A DNA stretch of 64,000 bases from Plasticicumulans lactativorans (GCF_004341245.1 NZ_SLWY01000004.1:1-64000); one strand, 5' to 3'; positions 51,501 through 59,737 are shown, counted from the stretch's first letter. Numbers and translations are program-made. The notes: generated by a model not told the origin, from the sequence alone.

Positions 51501-51722
51501 GTCGACGCCGTTGACCTGCGCCTCGATCGGCGCCGCCACGGTGCCGGCGACGGTGTCGGCGGTGGCGCCGAGGTACGAGGTCGAGATCTGCAGCAGCGGC
51601 GGCGTGATGTCCGGGAACTGGGCGATCGGCAGCACGCGCATCGCCGCCAGGCCGGCCAGCGTCAGCACGATCGAGATCACGGCCGCGAACACCGGCCGGT
51701 CGATGAAAAAGCGCGAGATCAT
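48570..51722 (-). CDS. RND multidrug efflux pump, AcrB/MexB (HAE1) type
   Basis: A 1050-aa inner-membrane drug/proton antiporter. It has the two-fold RND layout: membrane helix 1, a large periplasmic domain, helices 2-7, a second periplasmic domain, and helices 8-12. The proton-relay aspartates lie in AIGIVVDDAIVVVENVERNM, and the family opening is MISRFFIDRPVFAAVISIVL. GASSAIAFGFGLVMVFLILA and LGCVPLAISTGAGAASRHSI are C-terminal landmarks. Range of substrates (drugs, dyes, solvents) cannot be read from sequence. It lies 13 bp after the adaptor gene. Confidence 0.96.
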   Translation of the reverse strand: MISRFFIDRPVFAAVISIVLTLAGLAAMRVLPIAQFPDITPPLLQISTSYLGATADTVAGTVAAPIEAQVNGVDDQIYMQSAASPNGDLTINVYFNIGVNVDNRLTDLTNRVNLASPQLPSDVRQNGVTIKKSSSNILMVLAIQSDGSRSFDEVANYANINVLDEIKRIPGANQSSLYGLTDYAMRINLRPDRMAELGITVDDVKTAIQQQNAQFAAGKIGQPPTSAPVSMTIPVTAQGRLTEPEQFANIILRSNPDGSSIRISDIGGAELGIRSYDVDGRVDGKSATLIIVYQQPGANALTVADAIKAKMAELSGRFPSGVSYTIPYDTTTFVKLSIEEVVHTFFEALALVVVVVFVFLQNWRATLIPVIAVPVSIVGTFAGMYMLGFSINTLTLFGMVLAIGIVVDDAIVVVENVERNMHEFGLSPKEAAKRAMDEVTGPVIAIVLVLCAVFIPVAFLGGITGQLYKQFAITIAVSVVLSGIVALTLSPALAALLLKPAHGEKHGFFRWFEAGFNKLTGGYAAGAGWLIRRALIGLLLFGGLVFSVGGLFKAIPTSFVPEEDQGYLVAVAILPDGASLDRANAVSDQVEAILRKHPEVAHILTMSGFNTLDSLNKPNAATYFIVLKDWRERTTPETSADAMRLKLLRDFATISDAVVPVFNPPSIPGLGGNAGGFEFWIQNRGSGDALELQKVINEFIAEAAKHPELGPLSSTFRASSQQLYVDLDRDKAQAMNVDVNKVFDLMQGLFGTVYVNDFNKFGRTYRVLLQAQPEYRTRPDDINRVYVRSDTGQMVPLSALVQLRYVSGPDVVSRFNVFPAARLNGAAAAGYSSGQAIATMEAVAAKVLPEGFGFAWAGQAFQEKQAGASSAIAFGFGLVMVFLILAAQYEKWSLPFSVMVAVPFGVFGALLAVLLRGLSNDVYFQIGLVTLIALAAKNAILIVEFAVMKREEGLPVIEAALEAAKLRFRPIVMTSLAFILGCVPLAISTGAGAASRHSIGTGVIGGMIGATVLAIFFVPLAFRLFEGMSEGFGGKKKAAAAALAEETPHA

Positions 51723-51735
51723 GGTGGCGCTCCGC

Positions 51736-52914
51736 TTACTTGGGGGCGGCCGGCGTTTCGGTGGCCGGTCCGAGGACCTTCACCGGCGCACCGGGCGCGA
51801 GCTTGATCGCGCCATCGACGACGACCTTGTCACCCGCCTTCAGGCCCTTCGGCACGATCCACTGATCGCCGTAGAACTCGCCGACCTCGACCGGACGCGC
51901 CTCGGCCTTGTCGCCGTCGACGATCACGTAGACGAACTTGCCCTGCGGCCCCTGCAGCACCGCGCGCTGCGGCACCAGCACCGCGTTGACGAGTTCGATG
52001 CCCTGGATGCGCACGCGCACGAACTGCCCCGGACTCAGCACGCCCTGCGGATTGGGCACCTCGGCGCGGAGGTTCAGCGTGCCGGTCTGCGCGTCGACCA
52101 CCGGATCGACGTAGTTGATGCGCCCCTTCAGCGGGTAGGCCTGGCCGTTGGCGAGCACCAGCTCGATCTCGACCTTGTCCTCGCCGGGCGTGCGCAGCGT
52201 GCCGGCGGCGATGCCGGTGCGGTAGCGCAGCACGTCGTTCTCGCCGATGCCGAAGTTGACCCACATCGGGTCGAGCTGCACCAGCGTGGTCAGCGGCTGC
52301 GAGGACGCCGGCTGCACCAGCGAGCCCTCGCGCTGCGTCGAGCGCCCCGACAGGCCGTTCAGCGGCGAGCGGATCGTGGTGTATTCGAGATTCAGCTCGG
52401 CGTTGCGCACGCCGGCCTGGGCCGACACCACCGCGGCCTTGGCTTCGAGCTCGGCGGCCACCGCGTCGTCGAGGTCCTTCTGCGACAGTGCGTTCTCCTT
52501 CGCCAGCGGGCGCACGCGCTTCAGCGTGGCGGTGGCGTTGGTGAGCTTGGCCTGGGCCTGCGCGAGCGCACCCTTGGCGTTGTCGAGGGCGGCCTGGAAC
52601 GGGCGCGGGTCGATCTGGAACATCAGGTCGCCGGTCCTGACCACCGAACCCTCGATGTAGGCGATCTTGTCGAGGTAGCCCTCGACGCGCGCCCGGACTT
52701 CGACCTGGCGCGAGCTCTCGGTCTTGCCGGTGTACTCGAACTGCTTCGGCGTGTTGCGCGGCACCACCTCGACGTAGCTCACCGGTGCGGGCGGGCGGGC
52801 CTCCTGGGCGCCGGCAGGCAGTGCCGCCCACCCCAGCACGGCGACGAACGCGCCCGCCAGGACACGGCGGCAGGCAAACGGACTGACATCGGCAAATCCG
52901 AGCGGCAGATGCAT
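51736..52914 (-). CDS. RND periplasmic adaptor protein (AcrA/MexA type)
   Basis: A 392-aa membrane fusion protein. An N-terminal export signal (VLAGAFVAVLGWAALPAGAQ, cleaved near residue 37) precedes the beta-barrel and lipoyl portions (QFEYTGKTESSRQVEVRARV, GSVVRTGDLMFQIDPRPFQA) and the helical hairpin. There is no clear lipobox cysteine, unlike AcrA. The ATG at 52914 was chosen because AGGA lies 5 nt upstream; another in-frame ATG at 52926 has no site. First gene of the efflux operon; no repressor gene (TetR/MarR) is adjacent, which is unusual for such pumps. Confidence 0.94.
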   Translation of the reverse strand: MHLPLGFADVSPFACRRVLAGAFVAVLGWAALPAGAQEARPPAPVSYVEVVPRNTPKQFEYTGKTESSRQVEVRARVEGYLDKIAYIEGSVVRTGDLMFQIDPRPFQAALDNAKGALAQAQAKLTNATATLKRVRPLAKENALSQKDLDDAVAAELEAKAAVVSAQAGVRNAELNLEYTTIRSPLNGLSGRSTQREGSLVQPASSQPLTTLVQLDPMWVNFGIGENDVLRYRTGIAAGTLRTPGEDKVEIELVLANGQAYPLKGRINYVDPVVDAQTGTLNLRAEVPNPQGVLSPGQFVRVRIQGIELVNAVLVPQRAVLQGPQGKFVYVIVDGDKAEARPVEVGEFYGDQWIVPKGLKAGDKVVVDGAIKLAPGAPVKVLGPATETPAAPK

Positions 52915-53100
52915 GGAGGTCCTCATGAAAAACGGTATCGGGGCTCGCGAAACGGCGCAAAAATCGCAGGCGCCCGTCGTGGTGGAGTGAGACGCGGCAC
53001 CACCATCACCGGAAACGGCCGGCTATTCGCGACGGGCCGAAGGTTATCCTGAAACCGTGTCGTGTGTGCAGGCGCATTGTTTGACACCGGACAGAACGCG

Positions 53101-53183
53101 CGCAAAAAAAAGAGGCCGGGAGGGGATCCCGGCCCAAACCACCAAGGAGGAAGGAGGAGCAACACCCACATAACATGGATGTT
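53101..53183 (-). ncRNA. Candidate small RNA with anti-Shine-Dalgarno tract
   Basis: A transcript from the promoter at 53191-53219 would start near 53183 and end about 80 nt later at the terminator at 53104-53134. Just before the terminator hairpin it carries GCTCCTCCTTCCTCCTTGGT (as DNA), repeated complements of GGAGG ribosome sites. Strong promoter, short length, CU-rich single-stranded tract and T-tailed hairpin are typical of trans-acting small RNAs. It could instead be a premature-termination leader of the efflux operon, since it is transcribed toward that operon. No family is recognised. Confidence 0.55.
53104..53134 (-). terminator. Intrinsic terminator upstream of the efflux operon
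   Basis: GGCCGGGA (53114-53121) and TCCCGGCC (53127-53134) form a perfect 8-bp stem with a 5-nt loop, followed on the minus strand by TCTTTTTTTT. It is a textbook intrinsic terminator, yet no protein gene ends here, which points to a small RNA or attenuated leader. Confidence 0.85.
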
Positions 53184-53190
53184 GCGTTGC

Positions 53191-53219
53191 AATATGGGCG
53201 CGCTGCTGCGCTGCGTCAA
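53191..53219 (-). promoter_or_regulatory. Predicted strong promoter for the small RNA/leader
   Basis: On the minus strand, -35 TTGACG (53214-53219, five of six) and -10 CATATT (53191-53196) are separated by exactly 17 bp. The start point would be near 53183. Confidence 0.65.
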
Positions 53220-53428
53220 TACCCCAACTATTTGCTTCACGTGAGATTTTTTCGCACGATCAAAATAATTTGTGGCGAATGCCGGCTGGCGTTCCAGCGA
53301 TTTCATGCTTCTGATGCTGCAACTGCGCATCGTGATCATTGCATGCCGCACTGCGGCATTTTGCGCGCCGAGCCTGCTATCGCCTACAGTCGGAACGGCC
53401 ACTGGGGCGTGACGCAAAGGGGATCGGG

Positions 53429-54298
53429 ATGGCGATCGAACGACTCATCGAACCGCGCGAGCAGGATCTCGGCGGCTTCACCGTGCGGCGCCTGCTGCCG
53501 CACCGCACCCGGCGCCAGGTCGGGCCGTTCGTGTTCCTCGACCACCTCGGGCCGGTGGATTTCGCCCCCGGCGCCGGCATCAGCGTGCGCCCGCACCCGC
53601 ACATCGGGCTTGCCACCGTCACCTACCTGTTCGAGGGCGAGATCCTGCACCGCGACAGCCTCGGCTACGTGCAGCCGATCCGCCCCGGCGAGCTCAACTG
53701 GATGACCGCCGGGCGCGGCATCGTGCACTCGGAGCGCAGTGCGCCCGAGGTGCGCGCCGCCGGCGGCCGGCTGCACGGCATCCAGGCCTGGGTCGCGCTG
53801 CCGCAGGCCGACGAGGAGATGGAACCGGCCTTCGATCACCACCCGGCGTCGGCGCTGCCGTGCTTCACGCTCGGCGGCGCCGCGCTCACGCTGATCGCCG
53901 GCAGTGCCTACGGCGAACGCGCGCCGGCGGCGGTGCGTGCGCCGACCTTCTACCTCGACGCCCGCCTCGCCGCCGGGGCGGCACTGCCGCTGCCCGAGGA
54001 GCACGCCGAACGCGCGGTGTACGTGGCCGAGGGCGACATCGAGCTCGACGGCGAACCCCTGCACACCGGCCAGCTCGCGGTGCTCGCGGCCGGCGGTGCG
54101 CCGCTGCTGCGCAGCGCCGCGCCGGCGCGGGTGATGCTGCTCGGTGGCGCCCCGCTCGACGGGCCGCCGCGCACGATCTGGTGGAACTTCGTGTCGAGCC
54201 GCCGCGAGCGCATCGAGCAGGCCAAGCGCGACTGGGCCGAAGGCCGCTTCGCCACGGTGCCCGGCGAGACCGAGTTCATCCCGCTGCCGGAGGCCTGA
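53429..54298 (+). CDS. Pirin family protein (bicupin)
   Basis: A 289-aa cytoplasmic protein. The N-terminal cupin contains the pirin metal motif [20 protein letters not shown], then HRDSLG and [20 protein letters not shown] and the C-terminal cupin (about residues 180-260) follow, with [19 protein letters not shown] near the end. The ATG at 53429 follows AAAGGGGA; an in-frame extension to 53339 lacks a site. Some bacterial pirins are quercetin dioxygenases or metabolic regulators; the role here is unknown. It converges on the gene at 54308. Confidence 0.93.
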   Translation: MAIERLIEPREQDLGGFTVRRLLPHRTRRQVGPFVFLDHLGPVDFAPGAGISVRPHPHIGLATVTYLFEGEILHRDSLGYVQPIRPGELNWMTAGRGIVHSERSAPEVRAAGGRLHGIQAWVALPQADEEMEPAFDHHPASALPCFTLGGAALTLIAGSAYGERAPAAVRAPTFYLDARLAAGAALPLPEEHAERAVYVAEGDIELDGEPLHTGQLAVLAAGGAPLLRSAAPARVMLLGGAPLDGPPRTIWWNFVSSRRERIEQAKRDWAEGRFATVPGETEFIPLPEA

Positions 54299-54307
54299 GC
54301 GCGCCGC

Positions 54308-55333
54308 TCACGGCGCCGCGCGGACGTCGCTCGCGAAGTCGAAGGAATCGAAGAACAACTGCTCGGCGGGCAGCCCGTGGGCGGTGAAACCCGCCCGCGC
54401 CGCCTCGATCATCGGCGGCGGCCCGCTCATGTAGACGTCGTAGCCGGCGAGCTGCGGGTGGTCGGCGAGCAGCGCCGCGTGTACCAGGCCGGTACGTCCG
54501 CGCCACCCGGCATCGGCCTCGGACAGCACCGGCGTGTAGCGCAGCCCCGGCACGGTATCCGCCCAGCCCTCGACGAGCTCGTTCAGGTACAGCCCGGCGC
54601 GGTCGCGCGCGCCCCAGTACAGGTGCACCGCGCGGTTCAGCCCGCCCTGCAGCGCCTGTTCGAGCATCGCCTTGAGCGGCGCGAAGCCGGTGCCGCCGGC
54701 CATCAGCAGCCACGGCCGCGGCGACGCCTCGCGCAGGAAGAAGCGCCCGAACGGCCCCTGCAGGCGCAGGATCGCGCGCTCGCGCATCTGCTCGAACACC
54801 TGCGTGGTGAACTCCCCGCCGGGCACCAGGCGCACGTGCAGTTCGAGGAACTCGTCGGCACCCGGCCGGTTGGCGATCGAAAACGCCCGCCGGCGGCCGT
54901 CGCGCAGCAGGATGTCGATGTACTGCCCGGCGCGCCAGACGAAGTCCTCGGTCGCCGGCAGCTTCAGGTACAGGCGCATCACGTCGGGCGCCAGCCGGTG
55001 CAGCGCGACCACGCGCGCCGGCAGCGTCTTGACCACGGGTTCGCCGGGCGCGCGCTCGCTGCTCACGTCCAGCACCAGGTCGCTGCACGCGCGCGCCTGG
55101 CACAGCAGCGCGCGCCCGGCCTCGGCCTCGCGCGCGCTCAGCCCCGGCGGCAGCACGCCGCGCGGGTAGGCGACGCGGCCCTCGACGACCTGCCCGGCGC
55201 ACGAGGTACAACTGCCGTTGCGGCAGCTGTAGGGGATGACCTCGCCGCTGCGCAGCGCGGCCTCGAGAATGCTCTCGTCCGGGCCGACCTCGAACGTCTG
55301 GCCGCTCGGCCGCACCGTCACCTTGAAGCTCAT
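54308..55333 (-). CDS. Ferredoxin-NAD(P)H reductase fusion (CDP-6-deoxy-glucoseen reductase-like)
   Basis: A 341-aa electron-transfer flavoprotein. The N-terminal plant-type [2Fe-2S] domain has CRNGSCTSCAGQV with the fourth Cys in ALLCQA. The FAD domain carries RAFSIANRP (R-x-x-S motif), and the NAD(P)H domain has LLMAGGTGFAPLKAMLEQA and MSGPPPMIEAA. The architecture is shared by AscD and by phenol/toluene-type oxygenase reductases; genes of this exact form occur as housekeeping genes in betaproteobacteria. Partner oxidase is not nearby. Start chosen behind AGGA. Confidence 0.9.
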   Translation of the reverse strand: MSFKVTVRPSGQTFEVGPDESILEAALRSGEVIPYSCRNGSCTSCAGQVVEGRVAYPRGVLPPGLSAREAEAGRALLCQARACSDLVLDVSSERAPGEPVVKTLPARVVALHRLAPDVMRLYLKLPATEDFVWRAGQYIDILLRDGRRRAFSIANRPGADEFLELHVRLVPGGEFTTQVFEQMRERAILRLQGPFGRFFLREASPRPWLLMAGGTGFAPLKAMLEQALQGGLNRAVHLYWGARDRAGLYLNELVEGWADTVPGLRYTPVLSEADAGWRGRTGLVHAALLADHPQLAGYDVYMSGPPPMIEAARAGFTAHGLPAEQLFFDSFDFASDVRAAP

Positions 55334-55572
55334 CGTCGTCCTGCGGGTTGCACCGGGGGCGTGCATTCTGCCGCAGAAGCCGGCCCGACTCATCGTGCGC
55401 CGCAGCAGCCACGACCGGCAGGGTGGCGGCTTCGGCGCGCGCCCGACGTGCCGGCAGCAAGCTCCGGGTGCTGGCCAGCATCGGATCTGCGCCGTATTCG
55501 ACCGGTGGCCCGGCCCGCTTCGGGCGCGCCGACGCCCCTTCAGGGCGGTTCGGCACAGGCGGGGAGCGACGG

Positions 55573-58500
55573 CTACGGCGCCGCGGCGCCCGCGCCCGAG
55601 CGGGCGCGCAGCGCTTCGTACAGTTGCGCCGGGCCGAGCAGGATGTCGCGCAGGCCGTCGCGGACCCGCTCCGACCCCAGCGCCTGCGTGCTCATCGTCG
55701 TGTGTGCGTCGAGCGCATCCATGATGGCGTGCAGCAGCGCGTCCTTCAGGTCCGGCGAGTTGGCGAACTGCTCCTTGCTGTTGCTGGCGGCCTGCCGCAC
55801 CAGCATCTCGTTCTCCAGCAGCTTGCCCTTCAGCACGCCGTTCACGTAGACGAGTTGGTCATCGTCGCTCAGGTCGCCTTCGAACAGGCCGTTCACCTTT
55901 TCGATGATCTCGACCAGGTAGACCTGCTGCTTCTCCTGCACCGCGCCGCTGCCCACCGCGTCCAGCGGCGGCAGCTTCCAGCGGCCGTCCTGGTTCAGCC
56001 CCATCGGCTGCCTGCCGCGGTTCTTCAGCGCATGGTGCGTCAGCAGCACCTTGCCGAGGTCCACGACGTCGCGCTCGCGGCCGAATTCCAGCAGCGGGAT
56101 CAGCCACTTGTAGAAGAGGAAGCGCTTCTCGATGGCGCTGTTGCCGTAGTCGAAGATCTGGCCGAGAAACGCATACAGGCGCACGAACGCGCCCATGTCG
56201 TTCTTGAACAGCAGCAGCGCGTCGAGCACGTCCCTGGCGGCCCTGGCCGCCCCGTCGTTGCCCTGCCCGGCGGCAGCGGCGTGCTCCGCCTGCGCCGCTT
56301 TGTAGCGCCTCAGCAGCCGGTCGGCGACCGGCGCGATGGCCGCCTCCAGGGCTTTCTGCGTGCCCTGCGGGTCCAGGCCGACCCGGGCCACCCGGTCGAC
56401 CTCGAAGTCGTCGTAGCAGCCCGTCGCATCGAGCTTGGCGCGCAGGTCGTAGATGCGGTGCGGATCGGTCGCGGCCTCCAGCTCCGCCGTGTCGTAGTAG
56501 GTCCTGAAGGCCTTGAGGATGTCGGCCGGTTCGTTGACGAAATCCAGGATGTAGGTCGTGTCCTTGCCCGGATGGGCGCGGTTCAGGCGTGACAGCGTCT
56601 GCACCGCCTGGATGCCGCCCAGGCGCTTGTCCACGTACATCCCGCACAGCAGCGCCTGGTCGAAGCCGGTCTGGAACTTGTTGGCCACCAGCAGCAGGTG
56701 GAACCGGGCCTCCGCGAAGGCCTCGCGGATGTCGCGGCCCTTCAGGTCCGGATTCAGGTCGCGGCTGGCCTCGGTCACCGCCTGGGGATAGCTCTCGGGG
56801 TCATGCACCTCGCCCGAAAACGCCACCAGCACGCCGAGCGGGTAGCTCTGCCGGGCGATATAGGCACGGATGGCCTTCTGCCAGCGCACGGCTTCCTTGC
56901 GGCTGCCCACCACCACCATCGCCTTGGCACGGCCGGCCAGCAGCGGCTGCACGTTCTCGCGGTAGTGCTCGACGACGATCTGCACCTTCTGCGCGATGTT
57001 GTACGGGTGCAGCCGGACCCACTGCATGATGCCCTTCATCGCCGCGCTGCGTTCGACCTGCTGCTCGTCGTACTCGCGCCCCTCGTGCGCCAGCTTGAAC
57101 GCCAGCTTGTAGCTCGTGTAGTGCCGCAGCACGTCGAGGATGAAGCCCTCCTCGATGGCCTGGCGCATCGAATACACGTGGAAGGGCTGCGGCAGCCCGT
57201 CCGCGCCGGGGCGGCCGAACAGCTCCAGGGTCTTGGCCTTGGGCGTGGCGGTGAAGGCGACGTAGGTCAGCCCCGCCCCCCCGCCGGCGCGGGCCTCCAT
57301 CTGCGCCGCCAGCAGCCATTCGGTATCGACCTCGCCGCCGTCCTGCAGCTCGGCCCATTCCTGCGCGGAGAGCAGTTGCTTGAGCTTGGCCGCCGCCTCG
57401 CCGGTCTGCGAGCTGTGTGCCTCGTCGGCGATCACCGCGAAGCGCTTGCCCTCGGTCGCCGCCAGCTCCTGCACCGCCTGCAGGGCGAACGGGAAGGTCT
57501 GGATGGTGCAGACGATGATCTTCTTGCCGTCCTTCAGCGCCTGCGAGAGCTGCGCGCTCTTGCTGCCGGCTTCGCCCGTGATGCTCGCCACCACCCCGGT
57601 GGTGCGCTCGAAGTCGAAGATGGCCTCCCGCAACTGCGCGTCGAGCACGTTGCGGTCGCTCACCACCAGCACGCTGTCGAACAGCTTGTCGTGCCGGGCA
57701 TCGTGCAGGTCGGCCAGGAAATGCGCCGCCCAGGCGATCGAGTTGGTCTTGCCCGAACCCGCGGAGTGCTGGATCAGGTAGCGCCCGCCGGGGCCGTTCG
57801 CCAGCACCTCGGCCACCAGCCGGCGCGTCGCGTCGAGCTGGTGGTAGCGCGGAAAGATGACGCTCGTGAGCTGCTTGCGCTCGTCGCGCCTGGCCGTGAG
57901 GTAGCGGTGCAGGATGTCGAGCCAGCTCTCGCGCGCCCACACCTCCTCCCACAGGTAGGCGGTGGCGAAGCCGTCCGGGTTCGGCGCGTTGCCCGCGCCG
58001 CCCGCGTTGCCGCGGTTGAAGGGCAGGAACACCGTCGCCGGGCCGGCCAGCCGCGTCGTCGTCATCACCTCCGCCTGGCTCACCGCGAAGTGCACCGGCG
58101 CCCCGCCCGGAAAGCCGAGCAACGGCTCCACGACGCCGCCCCGGGGCTGCGGATGGCGATCGAAGCGGTACTGGTTCACCGCGTCGTGCACGCTCTGCGT
58201 GAAGTCCGACTTCAGCTCGGCGGTGGCGACCGCGATGCCGTTGAGGAACAGCACCAGGTCCAGCGCGGCCTGCGGGGCGTTGGGCGAATGGCGGAGCTGC
58301 CGCACCACGCGCAGCCGGTTGGCGGCGTAGTGCGCCTGGATGGCTGGGTTGATGGCGAGCGCCGGCTTGAACTGCGCCAGCAGCAGCGGCTCGCGCAGGC
58401 CCAGCATCTCCACGCCCCGGCGCAGCACGTCGAGCGTGCCGCGCGCATCGAGGCTCTTGCGCACGCGCTCGGCCAGCACCTGCGGCAAGGCCGCGCCGTG

Positions 58501-58683
58501 GGTCTTGCCCAGGCGCCGGAAGCCCTCCGGCTGCGTGGCCTCCACCCAGGCCAGCAGGTCGGGCAGGAACAGGCCGCTCGCGCGATCGAACCGCGCCGCG
58601 TCGCCCTCGGCGTGGAGCCAGCCGTGGGCGGCCAGGTGGGCGCAGATTTCGGCTTCGAAGTGGTGTTCCTGGTGCAGGTTCAT
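55573..58683 (-). CDS. hsdR: Type I restriction enzyme R subunit
   Basis: A 1036-aa endonuclease and DNA translocase. The N-terminal nuclease core shows the PD-(D/E)xK residues in LDLVLFLNGIAVATAELKSD (Asp142, Glu156, Lys158). The helicase part has Walker A HSAGSGKTNS (about 306-315), the DEAH box VIADEAHSS and VAFTATPKAKTLE, followed by ANKFQTGFDQALLCGMYVDK and RLNRAHPGKDTTYILDF. The ATG overlaps the stop of the HEPN gene (ATGA). All key motifs are intact, so restriction is probably active. It is the last gene of the operon. Confidence 0.96.
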   Translation of the reverse strand: MNLHQEHHFEAEICAHLAAHGWLHAEGDAARFDRASGLFLPDLLAWVEATQPEGFRRLGKTHGAALPQVLAERVRKSLDARGTLDVLRRGVEMLGLREPLLLAQFKPALAINPAIQAHYAANRLRVVRQLRHSPNAPQAALDLVLFLNGIAVATAELKSDFTQSVHDAVNQYRFDRHPQPRGGVVEPLLGFPGGAPVHFAVSQAEVMTTTRLAGPATVFLPFNRGNAGGAGNAPNPDGFATAYLWEEVWARESWLDILHRYLTARRDERKQLTSVIFPRYHQLDATRRLVAEVLANGPGGRYLIQHSAGSGKTNSIAWAAHFLADLHDARHDKLFDSVLVVSDRNVLDAQLREAIFDFERTTGVVASITGEAGSKSAQLSQALKDGKKIIVCTIQTFPFALQAVQELAATEGKRFAVIADEAHSSQTGEAAAKLKQLLSAQEWAELQDGGEVDTEWLLAAQMEARAGGGAGLTYVAFTATPKAKTLELFGRPGADGLPQPFHVYSMRQAIEEGFILDVLRHYTSYKLAFKLAHEGREYDEQQVERSAAMKGIMQWVRLHPYNIAQKVQIVVEHYRENVQPLLAGRAKAMVVVGSRKEAVRWQKAIRAYIARQSYPLGVLVAFSGEVHDPESYPQAVTEASRDLNPDLKGRDIREAFAEARFHLLLVANKFQTGFDQALLCGMYVDKRLGGIQAVQTLSRLNRAHPGKDTTYILDFVNEPADILKAFRTYYDTAELEAATDPHRIYDLRAKLDATGCYDDFEVDRVARVGLDPQGTQKALEAAIAPVADRLLRRYKAAQAEHAAAAGQGNDGAARAARDVLDALLLFKNDMGAFVRLYAFLGQIFDYGNSAIEKRFLFYKWLIPLLEFGRERDVVDLGKVLLTHHALKNRGRQPMGLNQDGRWKLPPLDAVGSGAVQEKQQVYLVEIIEKVNGLFEGDLSDDDQLVYVNGVLKGKLLENEMLVRQAASNSKEQFANSPDLKDALLHAIMDALDAHTTMSTQALGSERVRDGLRDILLGPAQLYEALRARSGAGAAAP

Positions 58684-59129
58684 GGCGGAGTCAGCAGGTC
58701 GGGGCGGTGGGCCTGCAGCCATTGCTCCGCATGCGCCAACAGGCGTGCGGCCTGATCGATGCACGCATCCAGCGTGGCCGTGGAAACCGGGTCGCCCTCG
58801 TAGTCGCTCACGTTGCGCTGCCGGCGCAACGCATCGAGCACGATGATGTCCCGCTGCGCCACGCTCATCGTCAGGCCCAGGCTCTGGATGGCCGTCTGGT
58901 GATGGCCCGGCTGGCTGGTCGAGGTACGGTAGCCGTTGGCCCACAAGCCCAGCATGGCGCACTGCATGATGCACTTGTAGGCCGCATCGAAGCGGTTGTC
59001 GGCGCTGACCTGCGCGATGTGCGCATCGGCCAGGTTGCGCCGCGCCGCCTGCAGCAGCTTGGCAATGCCAGCCGCATCAGGCGTGTGGGGCTGCAGCCGC
59101 CCGATCGCCTGCAAGTTCTGCAAGCTCAT
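58680..59129 (-). CDS. HEPN-domain protein, partner of the MNT nucleotidyltransferase
   Basis: A 149-aa all-helical protein. AQVSADNRFDAAYKCIMQCA, then LDALRRQRNVSDYEGDPVS. The RN-x3-Y-E segment stands where HEPN ribonucleases have R-x4-6-H, the variant found in SAV_6107-like HEPN proteins linked to winged-helix nucleotidyltransferases. The start at 59129 has GGGAG 6 nt upstream; the gene overlaps the upstream MNT gene by 53 nt and hsdR by 4 nt. By analogy with HepT/MntA pairs it would be the RNase toxin silenced by its partner; the missing His makes activity uncertain. Confidence 0.8.
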   Translation of the reverse strand: MSLQNLQAIGRLQPHTPDAAGIAKLLQAARRNLADAHIAQVSADNRFDAAYKCIMQCAMLGLWANGYRTSTSQPGHHQTAIQSLGLTMSVAQRDIIVLDALRRQRNVSDYEGDPVSTATLDACIDQAARLLAHAEQWLQAHRPDLLTPP

Positions 59130-59706
59130 GCGCATCTCCCTTCACGAACAGTTGGGGCTTGGCCAGCACATCGCGCGCGAACGCGTCGCCGCTGCGCACG
59201 CGCCCGGCAAACTCCTCGGGGGTGTAGAGCACCGCGTTCACTTCGCGGCCCAGCGCGGCGTGCAACGGGTACAGGGCCTGTACCAATTCGACGAAGCCCA
59301 CGCTGCCCAGCACCAGCAGGTCCACGTCGCTGCCCGGCGAGGGCGTGCCGCGCGCCACCGAGCCGAACACCAGCGCCAGCCGGATCTGCGCATCCAGCGG
59401 CGCCAGCGCCTCGCGCAGCGCGGGCACCACGCCATGCGTCTTGCGGAACAGCGCCGCCAGGTCGCCGAACAGCGGGTGGCGCGTGTTCGCCTGGTAACGC
59501 ACCTGGTTGCCCTGTTCGCTGCGCAGCAGCAGGCCCGTTTGCGTGAGCTTGTCCAGCTCCCGCGCCAGCGTGCCCGCATGGCTGCCGGTGAGCCGCGCCA
59601 GCTCGCGCAGATGAAAGTCCGCCTCGGGCTGCAACAACAGCACGGCCAGCGCCCGCTGGCGGGTGGCCGGGAACAGCAGGTCCATCAGGGCGATATCGTT
59701 GCTCAT
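59077..59706 (-). CDS. Winged-helix plus MNT nucleotidyltransferase protein (antitoxin-like)
   Basis: A 209-aa protein. Residues about 8-85 form a winged helix-turn-helix (FHLRELARLTGSHAGTLARE, then LLLRSEQGNQVRYQAN). The rest is a minimal nucleotidyltransferase with VFGSVARGTPSPGSDVDLLV, an exact GS-x10-D-x-D active site. MNT proteins of this type AMPylate HEPN toxins. The N-terminal DNA-binding part suggests it also represses its own promoter, where a perfect palindrome lies 11 bp before the ATG. A GTG at 59748 is in frame but would include the palindrome. Confidence 0.85.
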   Translation of the reverse strand: MSNDIALMDLLFPATRQRALAVLLLQPEADFHLRELARLTGSHAGTLARELDKLTQTGLLLRSEQGNQVRYQANTRHPLFGDLAALFRKTHGVVPALREALAPLDAQIRLALVFGSVARGTPSPGSDVDLLVLGSVGFVELVQALYPLHAALGREVNAVLYTPEEFAGRVRSGDAFARDVLAKPQLFVKGDAHELAELAGDRAAAAPHA

Positions 59707-59716
59707 TGGGCGACGA

Positions 59717-59737
59717 TTGTTGCCAAAAAGGCAACAA
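59717..59737. promoter_or_regulatory. Palindromic operator-like site before the MNT gene
   Basis: Perfect 8-bp arms TTGTTGCC (59717-59724) and GGCAACAA (59730-59737) flank five A residues, 11 bp upstream of the MNT start codon, in the only sizeable gap (84 bp) of the restriction operon. An A+T-rich perfect palindrome here is a natural target for the winged helix of the adjacent protein. Confidence 0.55.

Larger units (their letters stand above)
52915..53428. other. Intergenic region between efflux operon and pirin gene
   Basis: A 514-bp, comparatively A+T-rich gap with no convincing gene on either strand. It contains a leftward promoter (53191-53219), a candidate small RNA with a CU-rich tract and an intrinsic terminator (53101-53183), and then about 190 bp before the adaptor gene in which I see no strong promoter. 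The right-hand 200 bp should contain the pirin promoter, which I could not place. Confidence 0.6.

Noticed and set aside
48513-51806. A 1097-codon open frame opposite the RND pump
   Set aside because: Antisense shadow; repetitive His/Arg/Asp composition without family motifs, while the opposite strand encodes an intact AcrB-type protein.
55334-55572. The gap after hsdR as an attachment site or integration boundary
   Set aside because: No tRNA, direct repeat or integrase is visible on this side of the restriction operon, so mobility cannot be supported from this window.
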